NCBI GenBank assembly: GCA_016165875.1
Contig: JABBOT010000003.1
Location: 23,640,441-23,704,440 of the forward strand
DNA from: Acanthopleura granulata
Lineage: Eukaryota > Mollusca > Polyplacophora > Chitonida > Chitonidae
Length of the DNA stretch: 64,000 nt
Reading direction: 5' to 3'
This document shows, one piece after another, positions 1 to 11,799 of this stretch. A model generated the notes under the pieces. It was given only the letters and a program-made list of their open reading frames with translations. It made no database searches and was not told where the DNA came from. Each line of letters starts with the position of its first letter. Positions within the stretch are counted from its first letter, which is position 1. Position numbers and translations under genes: made by a program.

Positions 1-420
1 CAAATACGAGTATGTTTTCAGTCCATGGCTGCAATGGAAACTTCGGTCTGGTCCGCCCACTCCCCAGCTGTATCACAGAACACTGCTGTTGGTTTCGTTT
101 GGCTTTGGTGAGCACGGATAGATTGGCAAATGATATAGCTGGAGGTTATCGTCTGCAAAAAGTACCAACGGAGGTGTTTATTACTCTACGAGGAGCTTCT
201 GAAGAGACATCTGCAGAGCTGCGAACTCCACTGAGGTTGATACAAAGCCGACTTTAACATCCATGCATTAGGTTTGTAATTTATCGGGTCTGCCTTGTCT
301 TCAAATCCGCGAGGATACTAGACTGAAGGATAACAAGGATACGCTAAAGGTGGCAGAGATTGCGAGTGTACAGAGACAGGGTCAGGTTAGGCCTGACACA
401 CTTCGCTTACCATTTGTGCT
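1..420. repeat. Left-edge partial copy of the segmental array
   Basis: This stretch resembles 860-1260, 8130-8490 and 13990-14480. Shared pieces include a Cys-free noncoding core with 'gagacatctgcagagct'-like text, 'gactttaa..tccatgca', 'tttgtaatttatc' and 'gagattgcgagtgtacag'. At about 420 it switches to the block that normally precedes this core in the other copies (compare 'ttgttttctgatgttttgat' at 421 with 'ttgttttctaatgctttgat' at 13491). The window therefore opens inside an array that continues to the left. A short open frame (12-257) crosses the copy but is not kept open in the others, so I do not call it coding. Confidence 0.6.
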
Positions 421-581
421 TGTTTTCTGATGTTTTGATAGTAAATCTAGCTGGAATGCTTTTCCATGTGTCGACAGGGCACGTCTACAATACATGGATT
501 TGGACCTGTAGAGAAATTTTTAAGACATTATCCTGAAATTGATACATTATCCTATAATAATGTATAATAACAATGCAATAA

Positions 582-618
582 TATAATATATATATATGAA
601 AATATATATATATATATG
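582..618. repeat. AT microsatellite
   Basis: Two adjacent (TA)n runs, each ending in 'tatgaaa'. A simple-sequence repeat inside array copy A that has no counterpart at the same place in copies B and C. Confidence 0.85.
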
Positions 619-3538
619 AAATTCATACGCTTATGAACAGATATAAATAAGATTTTGGAAGATGAAAACAAAGCATGTGCAAGTACTTTTCCAGTAACCT
701 TTCTCATCGCATTCTTAATTGTGGCCTTTGTTTGGTAACGCATATGGTCTATATATTTGCATGTTTTGTGAAATTTTCAGTTTTTTAAGCTTATTTTAAA
801 CTCGCAAATGTCACTTTGCAAATTCTCGGAGTCGAATCAGTATTGAATACTTTAATGCGGTATGACTTAAGTGCATGGTTGCCATGCAAACTTCAATACT
901 AGGCCTTCCATCCACCCCAAAATGCATCACGGACCTTGATACCACTGTATCTGGTTTCGGTTGGAGGTGGTCAGCTCGGGTAGATAAGCAATATTCTCAG
1001 ATCGAGAATATCTTCATTAGAAATCTCCAAGACAGGTTTTGTTTAGCACAAATGTTGATTACCCCTTGAGGAAATGTAACAGCTTAGTAATTTATCTGGT
1101 CCACCATGCCATCAATCCGACAAGAATATTAGGCTGAAGAGTAGCAAGGTCACTCTGAACGCTGCGGCGATTGCGAGTGTACAGGGATATTGACCGAGGT
1201 TACCTACCTGAAAGCTGTTACTTCTGGCTCATCTGATTCCATCAACTTTTAACAGAACGTTTTGAGCCTTTAATGTAGCTGCGCCCTCGAGGTGCGAGCG
1301 AATCAATTTCCTTAAGATGCTGGTGGTGGTATAAGAAGCGGATTCAAAAATTCAGTATGACTAGCGTCTGCGGATGCCATGTGTTTAAACCTTACAGAAG
1401 AAACATGTGCAGACAAAAAACGCTTGTGTGTTGCCGCGGTTAAAGCGATACTATATCCAGCTTTTCAGTCACGAAAGCTAAAGAAGAAAGGTCCAACTGC
1501 GCCAAGGTTGGACATTGTCTTATTTATCACGGTAACGTGTAGACGAACGAGATGCCAGAAACTGTTAAAATCTAAACCAACCCGACACGCTAATTTCAGT
1601 CTGGAAGCCTTTAAAACTAAAGTCGAGGAACCATTGCGCAAATATCAAAATATCAGACTACGCTTACGGTGATTCCATCTCATCCCTGGAGATGATTCAT
1701 CAGTTTTGTTACTGTAACGGTTACAAAATTGTATGGTGTTCGGTTCCTTAAACAGGTAGGTTGATCAAAATATTAGAGCCTAGATGATGTGGTAAAGTCG
1801 AATTTAAAGCTTAGAAAATTTTATCTATCTTTTTATGTTTCTTTCATGTGCTTTCTAATTACACACCAATAAAATTAACCTAACACTAAAAGTTCTTTTG
1901 AAAGCAGCGGGCTGCTTGGAACCACAGCAAAAGTTTCCATTTGACCGTGGGTCTTCTTTCCAACACCGTTACTAATCCTGTGATCAGCTAAAATGTATCC
2001 TATCAGATCTCAGGATGATCAAGACAATACACGTGACACAAACGCGTGGTGAAAAATAGAAGCTATCCATAATAGAAAAACAACAACAACAAAAAAAGAA
2101 CAAAAAAGACAAAAAACATGTGGACTGCTTTAAAAGCACTGAATCAGGGCAGACGATTTCCTGGGATTTATCTGGCTTCCTAGCAAAGACCTTATCGAGA
2201 TTGGAAAGATTTCAGAATGCTGTGAAGAACTGGGGGAAATGTGTCGCACATCAGACATTGTCTTCATCCTACCACAGGAATATTTGCTTCGTGGCATTGT
2301 CATAAAAATTTGACGAGAACTGCACACAAGCAAGGAATAAAAGATATAACAAGCTGCCATAAACGGTGAGTGAGAAGAACTATTTTCTCTCTTTATTTCA
2401 TCAGGTTATTTTTGATTTGTGGGAATTTTCTTTGAACTGTCGATTTTATGCAAAATGACGAACGCAACAGATTTTGCACAACCATATTATATTTGCTCTA
2501 GCCATACTTAAGGATGTGTCTATAATTCAAAACTTCTGAATAAAAGTCATTCGTAAAATGGAAAACAAACTTCATGACAACCGTACGTACAATGTTTCTA
2601 AGCCGACGACAAAAGCATTCTCTCATGAAAACTTTTATTGCAGCTGACAAGAGATTTGGGTATTACAATACATTTTTCCACTGTGGGAAAGCGTGAAACG
2701 TCTTAAAGTAATTGTCTAAGAGATTATCGAACAATGACACGCTCCAAACCTTGTACCCGTAATAGAGATTATTCAAAAGTCTGTGTTTTACCCATCAACT
2801 TTAACAGAGCAAATGTACAAACAACCCCGGCATCGAGAAGTTAATACAAGTCGATTGGGCTGTTAAGGATGCAAGATTGTATTTGTTGAGAGCGGGTGAG
2901 AGCGCGTTTTAGTCCATCAGTGTTTTGGGACCTAGCTTGTTAAGATAGTGTTAGCAGACATTGTCAGAAGGCAGAGGGCAGTTTGAAGGTCGGTGACTCT
3001 GTAAGTGTCTGTACCAATCAACTGAACAGTGTTATGTCAGCGAGCGTTGATTATTGTTTCGTTGTTACTGAATTTTGAGCTTTATCATCTGGAGATAAGA
3101 TTAGTATCATATGCCTGTTGTGGTATATTTAAGATGTAAGGCCTGGATACTTTTTTGTGCAATAAAAATCTTGTGTTGAATATTAAGTGCAAGAAGAGGT
3201 TTCTTCTGAAAAACAATGTAACAATGTCTTAAAGACATCGACGCTTGTTGACTCTCACAACTAACTCAGTAGGGTGACATTCAGACGGTATCGATGGCGA
3301 TATCAATGCTGGACACATGTTAAGGCACAAACACTCACCTCAATAATTGCCTGAGCTGGTGCGTTTCTATGTCATTATCTTTTTCTTTGGCCATGCCCTC
3401 TCTATGAAAGGAGAAAGCCCTTAATACTGCATTCTAAAGAAATAGCACTTTAGCAAAAACCATCGACGACATTGTTTACAGGAACACGGTAATAAACAGA
3501 ATCAGAAAATAATAAATCTGTAAATTCCAAGTCTGAAG

Positions 3539-4520
3539 TGTAAGGGCACCACTATCGGAGAGGAAAAATGATAAACAAAAGGCTTGTTCAACTCTCAGAC
3601 AGCGATAGGCCTTATACAAGATCAAACAAAGAACACGAAGACACTTGATTAAGTTCAATACATATATTTGAGCAAAACAGACAAATATTACTGACAATAA
3701 TATACAAAACAATACAGTTAGTTACAAAATATATAGTTTCTTACTGATGATAGCGTTCAAATCCGGATGGAATATTCCGGCTTCCAAAGGAAAGTCATTC
3801 CACGTAAACACAGTTCTTTGGAATTCTCGAATCGAAGGATGACAGTCCTGTAGTGAAGAACACCAGAGAGCACGGTACGCCAACTATGGTATATATCCAA
3901 CTCCCCTGCAAGGTGCAACTTTCCAGAGTGGACGGGTTGACAACAGAGTCCATGATGCCGAGCTTGCGATGATTGATTCACTCCTCGGAAATATACACAA
4001 AGTCACTTTCAGGGTACACTGGGATGACATGTACGTAATAGCACAAAGAGTCAATGAGCGATACAAGCTCCAAAAGAATGTCTAAAACAAAATAGCAGGT
4101 GGCGAAACACAAGCACACAATGTGCTACGTACGAAAATGGAGTGTAAAATGACGTATGTCGAATGGCGTGAAAACCAAGCTCCAACGATATCCCAGCAAA
4201 ATCCTTCCAAGTAGACGTAAATGTGACTTCTTTCAAGTAACATGAGTAAAAGACTGCTCTCAAGTGGACATAAGTAAAATGACTGTAAGCTTAACAACTT
4301 CGTCGCTCATATTTATAGATTAACGTAAAGAAAATTCTGCATGGTTTGATCGTAAACATGTTTACTACACAGATACATCTTACCAGGACGTACGCTCTCT
4401 GTACAATGACACGAAACTCATAAATACATAAACCTCAAGAACTCGGAACTAAATTACAATGCAGGCCACAACGTACACACAGGGCAAAATGTAGGTCAGA
4501 CACTGACCCGGTTAGCGCAA
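3539..4520 (-). mobile_element. LTR-like repeat, copy A (probable solo LTR)
   Basis: Read on the minus strand this matches 59040-59940 and, more weakly, 10535-11408 along nearly its full length. Shared landmarks in order: 'gtttcgtgtcat', a TATA-like motif followed by 'gacgaagt', 'tatgtccacttg', 'ccctgaaagtgacttt', 'gaaagttgcaccttgc', 'gtcatccttcga', 'atatatgtattgaac', 'gtttgatcttgt', 'tatcgctg', 'ctctccgatagtggt' and the end 'cttaca'. All three copies stop agreeing right after TTACA, so the 3-prime boundary is fixed at 3539. The TGT/ACA ends, the internal TATA motif and the pol fragment next to the copy at 59 kb suggest an LTR of a Ty3/Gypsy element. The 5-prime end (about 4500-4541) is uncertain and I could not find a target-site duplication. 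Confidence 0.55.
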
Positions 4521-4549
4521 AAAGGAAAAAAATACATTACAATATTTTA

Positions 4550-5015
4550 AAGACAGGGTTCATAACAGAAGTAGTATCTAAGAAAATTCGAAAAGAAGTT
4601 GGCTTGCGACAAATACGTGGGCAGTTTTTACACGCACCGCCACATACCATGAGAGTATGACATTTAGGATTAGTCCCTAAGAAGGACAAAGGGGAATTTA
4701 GGCTAATTCATCAGCTGTCATATCCAGCTGGAAGCTCAATAAATGATTGCATAGGTGCCAGCTTGCGTTCTGTAAAGGATGTGCACTTCTATGATTGAGT
4801 TCAAATGATTTAACAGTTAGGAACAGGGACCCTGTTAGCCAGGGCAGGTATTTAGTCGGAGTTTGCCTGTTAATCCAGTTTCTTCAAGCCAAACTTGTTT
4901 TAAAGTCAAGGGCTTTTACTATCATGACACCTGTTTTCCAATCGGTTCTTCTGTCTCTTGCTCGGCTTATACGCACTACATGAAAATACATGTACATGTT
5001 GTACTAGACGTGTAT
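4550..5015 (+). pseudogene. Reverse transcriptase fragment of a DIRS/Ngaro-like retrotransposon
   Basis: In one frame from 4571 the translation reads as the N-terminal part of an RT domain of the kind found in tyrosine-recombinase retrotransposons. It shows a KKIRKEV lead-in, then LGLVPKKDKGEFRLIHQLSYP (residues encoded at 4664-4726), SSINDCIG, a VHFYD motif and LGTGTLLARAGI (counterpart of the first catalytic block). It then shifts frame near 4863 and continues with FKVKGFYYHD and FPIGSSVSCSAY. At least four in-frame stops and one frameshift show it is dead. The rest of RT, RNase H and the tyrosine recombinase are absent. That it is an RT of this group is an inference from the motif pattern; the finer family (DIRS, Ngaro or PAT) is open. 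Confidence 0.65.
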
Positions 5016-5784
5016 CTGTATTTAATGTGGAAAGGTGACAGTCAGATGCTGTTTAGCAGCTAAAAGGAATGTGTGACGTTATTGTTCTTCAGCCTTTCAA
5101 TATGTTACATGAAGTCCACCCTATGGTCAAAACATTTGACTGCGTTTAATTTAAAACTTTAAAAAATCAATGAATGTATTTTCAGATACAGTTTTATATG
5201 CTCTTTTCACTCAGGGTAATTGCATTTTTGTGTGGACTTTCCCTTTAATACAGAAATGTATTCTATTTTTGCAGAATGCGTTTAGACACACTCAGGTGAC
5301 TGGATCCTTGCGGGGTTTCTGCTTATTATGTTCCACAAAGGAACATGATGATGGTGAAACAGTGTGGCCTGATGAAATTGGACTTATAGAACCACAAAAG
5401 CTCTGTATTAGTCAAGGACTAAATGAATAAGCCATGTTAAATGAAATAATAGTTAGATGAAAATAACTGTGTCTGCCATTAGAAAATCGGTATTATACAC
5501 ATAGATTCCTCTCTTTTTCGATATAATTGACAGTGCTGGCAAAAGTTTTTTGTGTTTTTTTACTTTTGTCTTTTTTAAACTTACACATTTACGCTTCTTG
5601 CCAATTGCCAACGGATACCTTTCTATGAAAATTTATAATGAATAGGTCTAATTGCAGATTTAATTACACACTCCTTTAGGGTAATTAAAGCAAATATGCA
5701 TATGATTGATATGGCGATAAACAATCCTGACACAATTTTACCTTGACAGTTCTGACATTTCCCATTTCACTATGTTCGTCCCAA

Positions 5785-5838
5785 TATTGCTGAGATATTG
5801 CTGAAGGGGCGTTAAGCAATAATGATTCATTCATTTCG
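5785..5838 (+). mobile_element. SINE tail fragment with ATTC-type tail
   Basis: The text 'attgctgagatattgctgaa' followed by 'gggcgttaagcaataatgattcattcatt' has the layout of a SINE 3-prime end: a '(g)cgttaa' core and then a short tandem tail. It is a different family from the (AAAT)n-tailed SINEs nearby. The upstream body cannot be delimited. A decayed relative may lie near 17456-17500 ('aaaattgctgaggtatat'). Confidence 0.45.
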
Positions 5839-5892
5839 GCATGAATTTATTTTTCCATTTTCATGTAAATATATTTCATGTTTTAATCACAT

Positions 5893-6047
5893 CAATGAGT
5901 TCAATCCCAGCTCCCACTGGCTTCCTCTTCTGTCGTACGTGGGAAGGTCTGCCAGCAACCTACTGGTCCATAACGCTCGTCGCCCACTCGTAAATGAAAT
6001 GTTCTCCAATGCGTAAAACACCAATCAAATAAATAAATCAAATAGGT
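5893..6047 (+). mobile_element. tRNA-derived SINE, 5-prime truncated
   Basis: Begins at the B-box part ('gagttcaatccc') and runs through 'cgtgggaaggtctgccagcaacc', a shortened central part, and the 3-prime module ending 'gcgtaaaacaccaatc' with the tail 'aaataaataaatcaaat'. Same family as the full-length copies at 19013 and 42172. The A-box half is missing. Confidence 0.85.
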
Positions 6048-6074
6048 GTAATTCGCTACTATTTAAGCATTTTC

Positions 6075-6210
6075 AGTAACAGCTGGGATAAAACACTAAC
6101 CAAAGTAAAACGACAAAAGGCCAGATTTCATCGGTTACGTGTAACCATTTACCAAATGTCACACTGTTGCTTCACTGGTTAATCTCCATTCTGTTGTCTT
6201 CTATACTGGA
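6075..6210 (+). repeat. Dispersed repeat DR, partial copy 1
   Basis: The text 'gacaaaaggccagattt', 'ggttacgtgtaacca', 'gtcacactgt' and 'tctgttgtcttctata' matches the right half of an unclassified dispersed repeat. Other copies are at 11800, 15180, 26140, 27414, 39008, 60168 and 62872. It lies directly before the start of array copy B. It has no tRNA-like boxes, no open frame and no evident terminal inverted repeats. Confidence 0.6.
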
Positions 6211-9200
6211 TTGGAATATGCATTAGAGAAATCCCACAACACAGTGACATAAGGCACACACTGTCAGATGTTGCTGTTTGCCTTCAGTCCGACCACAGCG
6301 AGCTCAAATCGCCTCAGGTTGATGGAGATGTGTAGGACTGGCTCTTACTATCCGGGAGGCCGTAGCAAGCCTGTCAAGAGCACCATGATAACGTGTGAAG
6401 TAGGAATCTGTCAACCAGATCGAAGGTACCTTCGATTTGTTCTATATCCTTTAGGTGTGCTCGGTGCTGTACACTAGTGCTCATTGGCGGAGATCTACTA
6501 TCTTGTCTTGTTTGCCTCCAGCGCGAGTGGGGGAAAATATACTTAGGAATGTCCATGTCAGATAAGAAACTGTCTTTTCAAAGAGTGTAAAAAGGGGCCA
6601 AAGATGACCTATAACATCAGATATGTTGTAAGTGGCTTAAGGGTTAGGCAAAGCGTTCCTAAACGATGAACAAATCATTACAGGAGATATTATGCATCCG
6701 CAACTTGAGTATCACTAATAAGAGACCGGATGTAATTGATGTACTGAAATATGAATAGTAATGAGTGCAATGAAGAGCGACTGAGAAGTGTGATCTAAGC
6801 AATTTTTGTGTGAGAGTTGCTAAATGGAGCCGATATCCTTTTTCCTACGTATTACGTGTTAAAATACACCTTTATCTGGTGATTCAAGAAACTGCAAAAC
6901 ATAGTTAAAAAGCAGTTTGGATTTGGTGCCATTGCAATACATTTTGCAATACATTTTTGCCGGTTTGAGCCTTCGGAATAATAACTGTGTCAGAGTCTAC
7001 AACAGAAAGAAAAAACCATAATTTCGGTGGAAAAAGCCCCAAATCCTGTAATGATCTGTAATTTATCGTGGTTAAGCCATCTAGGAAATTCCAATTCAGA
7101 AAAACCAACCATTTTGAAAAAATCTATATCAAGACAAAGTAGTTATAATTTCGTGGAATAATAACAAACCAGTATAATGCTTGATCTGTAGCTTGGCCCG
7201 GTTAAGCCACATATTAATTTCAGCTGAACAGAACAACCCCTGTAGAGGACTAGTGAGGAGATTTATGTAGAATGCAACTAGGAATATGTTCATTTTCAGG
7301 TCAGATCACATTGTTAGGATCAGACATATGCGGATTGTAAGGGTTTATTCCCTGTAATTCACTGGATTGATTCCGAAGGGGCTCTTGGCCCATTCCGGTT
7401 AGGAATGAAATCTGGTGGCTAAAATTAAGTGCATGAATGGCATATAACATGTATAAGGTATTCTCTTGGTACAAAGACGTGTGAGATAATGTTCACAAAT
7501 GATCATTTTGAGTTCGTTTCCATGTCGGTTGCTTGCTGCCGAGAATTTACATCCTCCTTTCGGTGGATTGATTGAAGTGTTATAGAGGTTAGGTCTGATA
7601 TTTCACTAAACTTTTTACATATGTTTATTTTCTAATATTTTGGTTAAAAAATGCTGCTGCCTAACTTTTGTATGGTATTTGATTTGCATTCCGCAGCTCA
7701 CATATGATCGCAAATGTACTTCAATTAGGGATTACTTCTGGAATAATATGGAATAATATAGTTGAAAATCAACACTGTATCCGCAAGATTTGTTAAATTA
7801 CCCGAAAACATAAAGGGTTTTTAAGTGAAAATCTTGCACCTTTTACCATCACATTGTGATTTGTGGTCGTTTTTTGTAAAGAATATATTCTAGTGCTTGA
7901 AGTGTTTCCAAAAATGTTTCCAGTGAATGTTCTAGTTTTGGGAACAGGTCATAAAAACAGTTTGGACCTACCCGATAACGGCACAGAATTTCTTTTCCAA
8001 TTTACAGTCAAACAGCCAAAAAATTTAGACATGACAATAAGCGAATATTTGAGTAATTCTCATCTTTACCGTAAAGTTATTTTAATATCAAACTCTCAGT
8101 TTTAAGTGTTAGTGAGCCTTTAATATTGAACAATTTGCTGTGACCATTATGTCTAAGGTTGTCAAGGAAACTTCTCCCTAGGGCTTCCACTCCCCCCCAA
8201 AATGCATCACAAGACAAAAAAGACAAAAAGAGAAACCACTAAGACAGGTTATGGAGCACAAATGTTGATTACTCCTTGGGGAACCTCTAAAGAGACATCG
8301 TCAGAGCTGTGGACTCTAGTCAGCTTCACTCAGTGCCGATTTTAATGTCCATGCAATAGTTTTGTAATTTATCTCGCCTGCAATGCCATCAAAGATTGTC
8401 AGAGTACAGGGATAGCTTTTGAGGTTACGCACGCGAAGGTTGTTACTTCTGGCTCAACTGATTCCATTAACTTTTAACAGCACCTCTGCACTTGGCACCA
8501 AACCGCTGTCGGTGTAGTCTTTTAGCAGCCATTACATGGTGTCATGTTGAGCAGAATCAGTCTCTGTTGATTTCAGTTAGAAACCTTTCAAAACATAATT
8601 GTTTGAACTTGCATTCCTCGAAGATGGCTAGTAATCTGTGCTTCCGTTCCAAGTTCCAAGGCGTGAAATTCTGTAGGTACTGGTTACTGTTACATCTGTG
8701 TTTAGCCTTTCCAAGATGAATGAAAAAAGCCGAAAGTTATTTTTCAAAACACTGTACGTTCATTTTGCGCCACCATTCATATGGGTTCTCACATGAGAAA
8801 GCCATAAGAATGATCTAAAGTCTTTTTCAAATCATCGGCCCGTTTGGCACCACGGTTGCCGTTTCTGTTCCACTGTGGATCTTCTTTCCAGTATAATTCT
8901 TAATCCTGTGATCAGCCTCAATACATCCCATCAGTCCGCGAAGTAACGAAGACAATTCACGTGGCACAAGCACGGGACATACAATGTTCATACAATTTCC
9001 AGAAAATTGTTGCACTGCCTTGTCTTATGAAACCTCTGAAGCAAGGCAGACATTTTCATGGGATTTATATGGTTTCGTGACAAACATCTTATCAGGAACG
9101 GAAAGATTTCACAAAACTGTGAAGGCTTGCGGAAATGTGTAGCATATTACACACTGTCTTTACTGTATAACTTGAATATTTGCTTAATGACTTTGTCATA

Positions 9201-10530
9201 AAAAGTCAATGACACTTGAAAACACATATGGACTTAAGCATGTAACCACTTACCATACATCCTGTGTGAGAAGAATTATTTTCACTTTCTTTCTTCTCAG
9301 ACAATATGTGATTTGTGCGAATGCTATTCAACATGCAGCATGAAGAAAAGGTCATACTGATAACGACTGGACTACTGTACTCAGGGTACAGTTTTATTGT
9401 AATCGATACCAGTATTTCCAAGCTGTAATTATACCCCATTATCACTAAAAATATATCGAGTGAAAAAGTAAAGCAAAGATCTTGATACAAAAGCCTCAGT
9501 TAGAATCTTAATAAGCTCAGGATATAAACATTCTTCACTGAACATGAGCAAACAACAACAACAACGCTTAAAGACATTAATCCAGTAAACACTCAGCAAA
9601 ACTCGTTGACAAAAAAAATTTCTTGACGCAACACTGGCGGTTAGAATGTTACAAAGCATAGGAATATAGTCTTTTCACCTTGAATTTTTTATTTCCGCCG
9701 AGAAGAGATTTGTATCTTGCAATTCAACTGCACTTAACATGTAAGTGGAATTGTTACACTACGAAAAGGTGTGCATGAAGCAGATTTTCAGACGACACGA
9801 TGCGTTTACTTAACCCCTCGAAACTTACAGGTAGTTATACCCTTGATAGAGATGACTCACAAGTCTGTAACTTATCACACAGCTTAAAACAGCAATTGGA
9901 CGAACAACAGAGGTACCAAGAAGCTATTCCAGGCCATTAAGCATGGCTAGGTCATTAAGCACGTAAATTCACGGAAATGAGGTCTACCAATTTTAATTCT
10001 GGTGCTAGGGGAGAGGGATCTTTACTCCACCGGTGTCTTAGGACTTACCTTGTTAATGCACTGTAACCGGTCATTGTCACAGGACAGAGAATAATCTGGG
10101 AGGCTGTGTTAGAAGTGTTAGATTCTGTATAATTTGGTGAATTATTTTTGCACCGGTGAGTGTTTGATAATGTTGAGAGGTTGCAGTACATTGTTGCCTG
10201 GCGATGAGTTTATTATCTACTGGCCACGAAATTTGAAATTTATAAACTTTTTATACGTAACCAAAAGTTTATATGAGAACTAGATCCCCAGCACAGCTTT
10301 CTTTCTCGAAGGTCGGTGTAATGCGGTGCAGCACGACTTGTTGGATTTCCAGCATGATCCAGTAAGGTGACATTCGGACAGCGTCGTCGGTGAAATTAGT
10401 GTAGGGCACGTCTCAAGATCCAAGCACGCACGTCAGTAATGTTCTCAGCTGGTACACTTCTGTGAGATTACCACTCCCACTGACATCGCTTGTTCTATCA
10501 TTGGAGAAGGTCCGTAATATTGCAATGGGG
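6210..10530. repeat. Segmental array copy B
   Basis: Best-preserved copy of the array. Its first block (6210-7560) matches 12020-13450: both share 'agaaatccca', 'tttaggtgtgct', 'gagtgcaatga'/'gtgcaatgagtga' and the 16-base word 'gttcattttcaggtca' (7289 and 13150). Later blocks are 7570-8110, 8130-8490 ('ccattaacttttaacag'), 8850-9200, 9260-9410 and 9690-10530, each with counterparts in A and C. Spacing to copy C is about 5.8 kb in the first half and 6.05 kb in the second; spacing to copy A is about 6.9-7.3 kb. Copy B is cut off at 10530 by an LTR-like repeat. No conserved reading frame was found. Confidence 0.65.
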
Positions 10531-10534
10531 TCAA

Positions 10535-11408
10535 AAAAATCGAGTCAGCGTTTGACCTAGATCTTAAACTCTGTGTTCGTTACAGCTGTCACTGTGATTT
10601 CTCGAAGCTCTTGTGTTTATGAGTTTTATCGCCATTGTAATATCTGTGCTGTATCGATTTTTAAAACAACAACACCGTGTAGAAATTTCGATACTCTAGC
10701 CTGTATAAAACGGTAAATTCACAGCCGAGGCTGTCTTTTTACTCGGCAGTCCACTTGTGGAGTTTTCTGGGATTTGGTTTCTGGAGGTTAGGACAATGTG
10801 CATTCAAGGTTGCCAGTTTGTATTCCACTTTTGCTGTACGTATCACAGATCTGAGCAAGTGTTTCGCAGTTTACTAGTTTGTTGGAGGCTTCATTTCAGA
10901 GCGTTATATCTCACTTTACATGTGACATTAAATTGACATCTTTTTGTGTAAAGCTTGACGATTGAAACTCTAGCGCTGGACAAGGGATTTCGGACATTTT
11001 CCGCTTACCAGCGCCCCTGAGGATAGTGTTGGCTAGCCGGGCAATTTGTTACAAAACGTCTTGGGTGTGTCACTTCGATCGTCACTTCGAGGCCAGTGAT
11101 ACCTTCACCTTAACAGTTCATGGAGAACTGTGGATTTTTCTATTTCTCTGGACTGGGACTCGCCTTGTAGACCCCCAGTATTTCGATCGAATTCTTAGTC
11201 TGCTGTAATTTCCCGTAACAAAATATGTTTTTTTCATTGCTTGCATTGTTCTTGTTTATTGTATAAAAAGTTGCACTGCTAACATTATATTATTCAGTAA
11301 TATGCCCTGAACTTATCTAAGTGTCTTTGTTTCTGTGATTGATCTTATGTAACGCTTATCGCTTCATTTGTTTATTGTTTTTCCACTCAGATCAGTGATA
11401 CCATTACA
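10535..11408 (+). mobile_element. LTR-like repeat, copy B
   Basis: Diverged plus-strand copy of the repeat at 3539-4520 (minus) and 59040-59940 (plus). Matching landmarks in order: 'gttacag..tgtcactgt', 'gtttatgagttt', a TATA box 'gtataaaa' at about 10702, 'gtccacttg', 'tgggat', 'gtacgta', 'gtttcgc', 'aactgtg', 'tcgatcgaattc', 'ctgaactta', 'aagtgtctttgt', 'attgatctt' and 'tatcgct', ending at 'cattaca' (11408). It sits at the same array junction as copy A but in the opposite orientation. Confidence 0.5.
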
Positions 11409-11513
11409 CTTACATATAACAGCTGTTGATATTCCCATCAATTCCCTCTAAACACAGGACTACTGTATATGTATTGTTTGTTTTTTTTTTGTTTTTTTTT
11501 TTCATTTTTCAAG

Positions 11514-11766
11514 AAAATTGTTATGGTCCAATGTTATGGGCAATGACCGATTTTCATGTTTTGAGTAGCTATCATGCAGTTGGAGTGGGTGAGTGTTTTG
11601 ACTGTGAACAAAACACCTGTGTCCGAGGCGGACGATGTTGTTCCACCCATAGGGTTTATAGACTTGAGGCCGCTCGGTTTATTAATAAACCGCTTTGGAA
11701 ACACAGCTGTGGTGTACTGTCCAGCAATTCATCGAGGGTCGACATACTTGCGCATAGAAACCAGTG
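11514..11766 (+). other. Candidate exon, product not recognised
   Basis: A long polypyrimidine run (11478-11510) ends in an AG at 11512-11513 that could act as a splice acceptor, and 'ccagtg' followed by GTAAGC at 11767 looks like a splice donor. The 253 bases between them are open in the frame of 11426-11770. From ATG 11574 a second frame is also open to the donor, with a plausible composition (for example VVPPIGFIDLRPLGLLINRF). I recognise neither frame. Two frames being open at once weakens the case, and the poly-T could simply be a simple repeat. The interval lies in the gap between array copies B and C. Best read as a weak host-exon candidate or leftover of an unknown element. Confidence 0.18.
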
Positions 11767-11799
11767 GTAAGCAAAAAATTAACGTACAGTTCTTCTCTA

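Larger units (their letters stand above)
420..5830. repeat. Segmental array copy A
   Basis: This is one copy of a long noncoding repeat unit. Blocks in order, with their matches in copies B and C: 420-850 (7570-8110; 13440-13985), 860-1260 (8130-8490; 13990-14480), 1920-2330 (8850-9200; 14930-15140), 2365-2515 (9260-9410; 15440-15580), 2636-3435 (9690-10530; 15780-16300) and 5190-5830 (absent from B; 16860-17420). The copies are old: matches are runs of 8-17 bases separated by changes and indels. Between 3.54 and 5.06 kb the copy is interrupted by an LTR-like repeat and a DIRS-like RT fragment. No reading frame is conserved between copies, which argues against a protein-coding unit. Confidence 0.65.
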
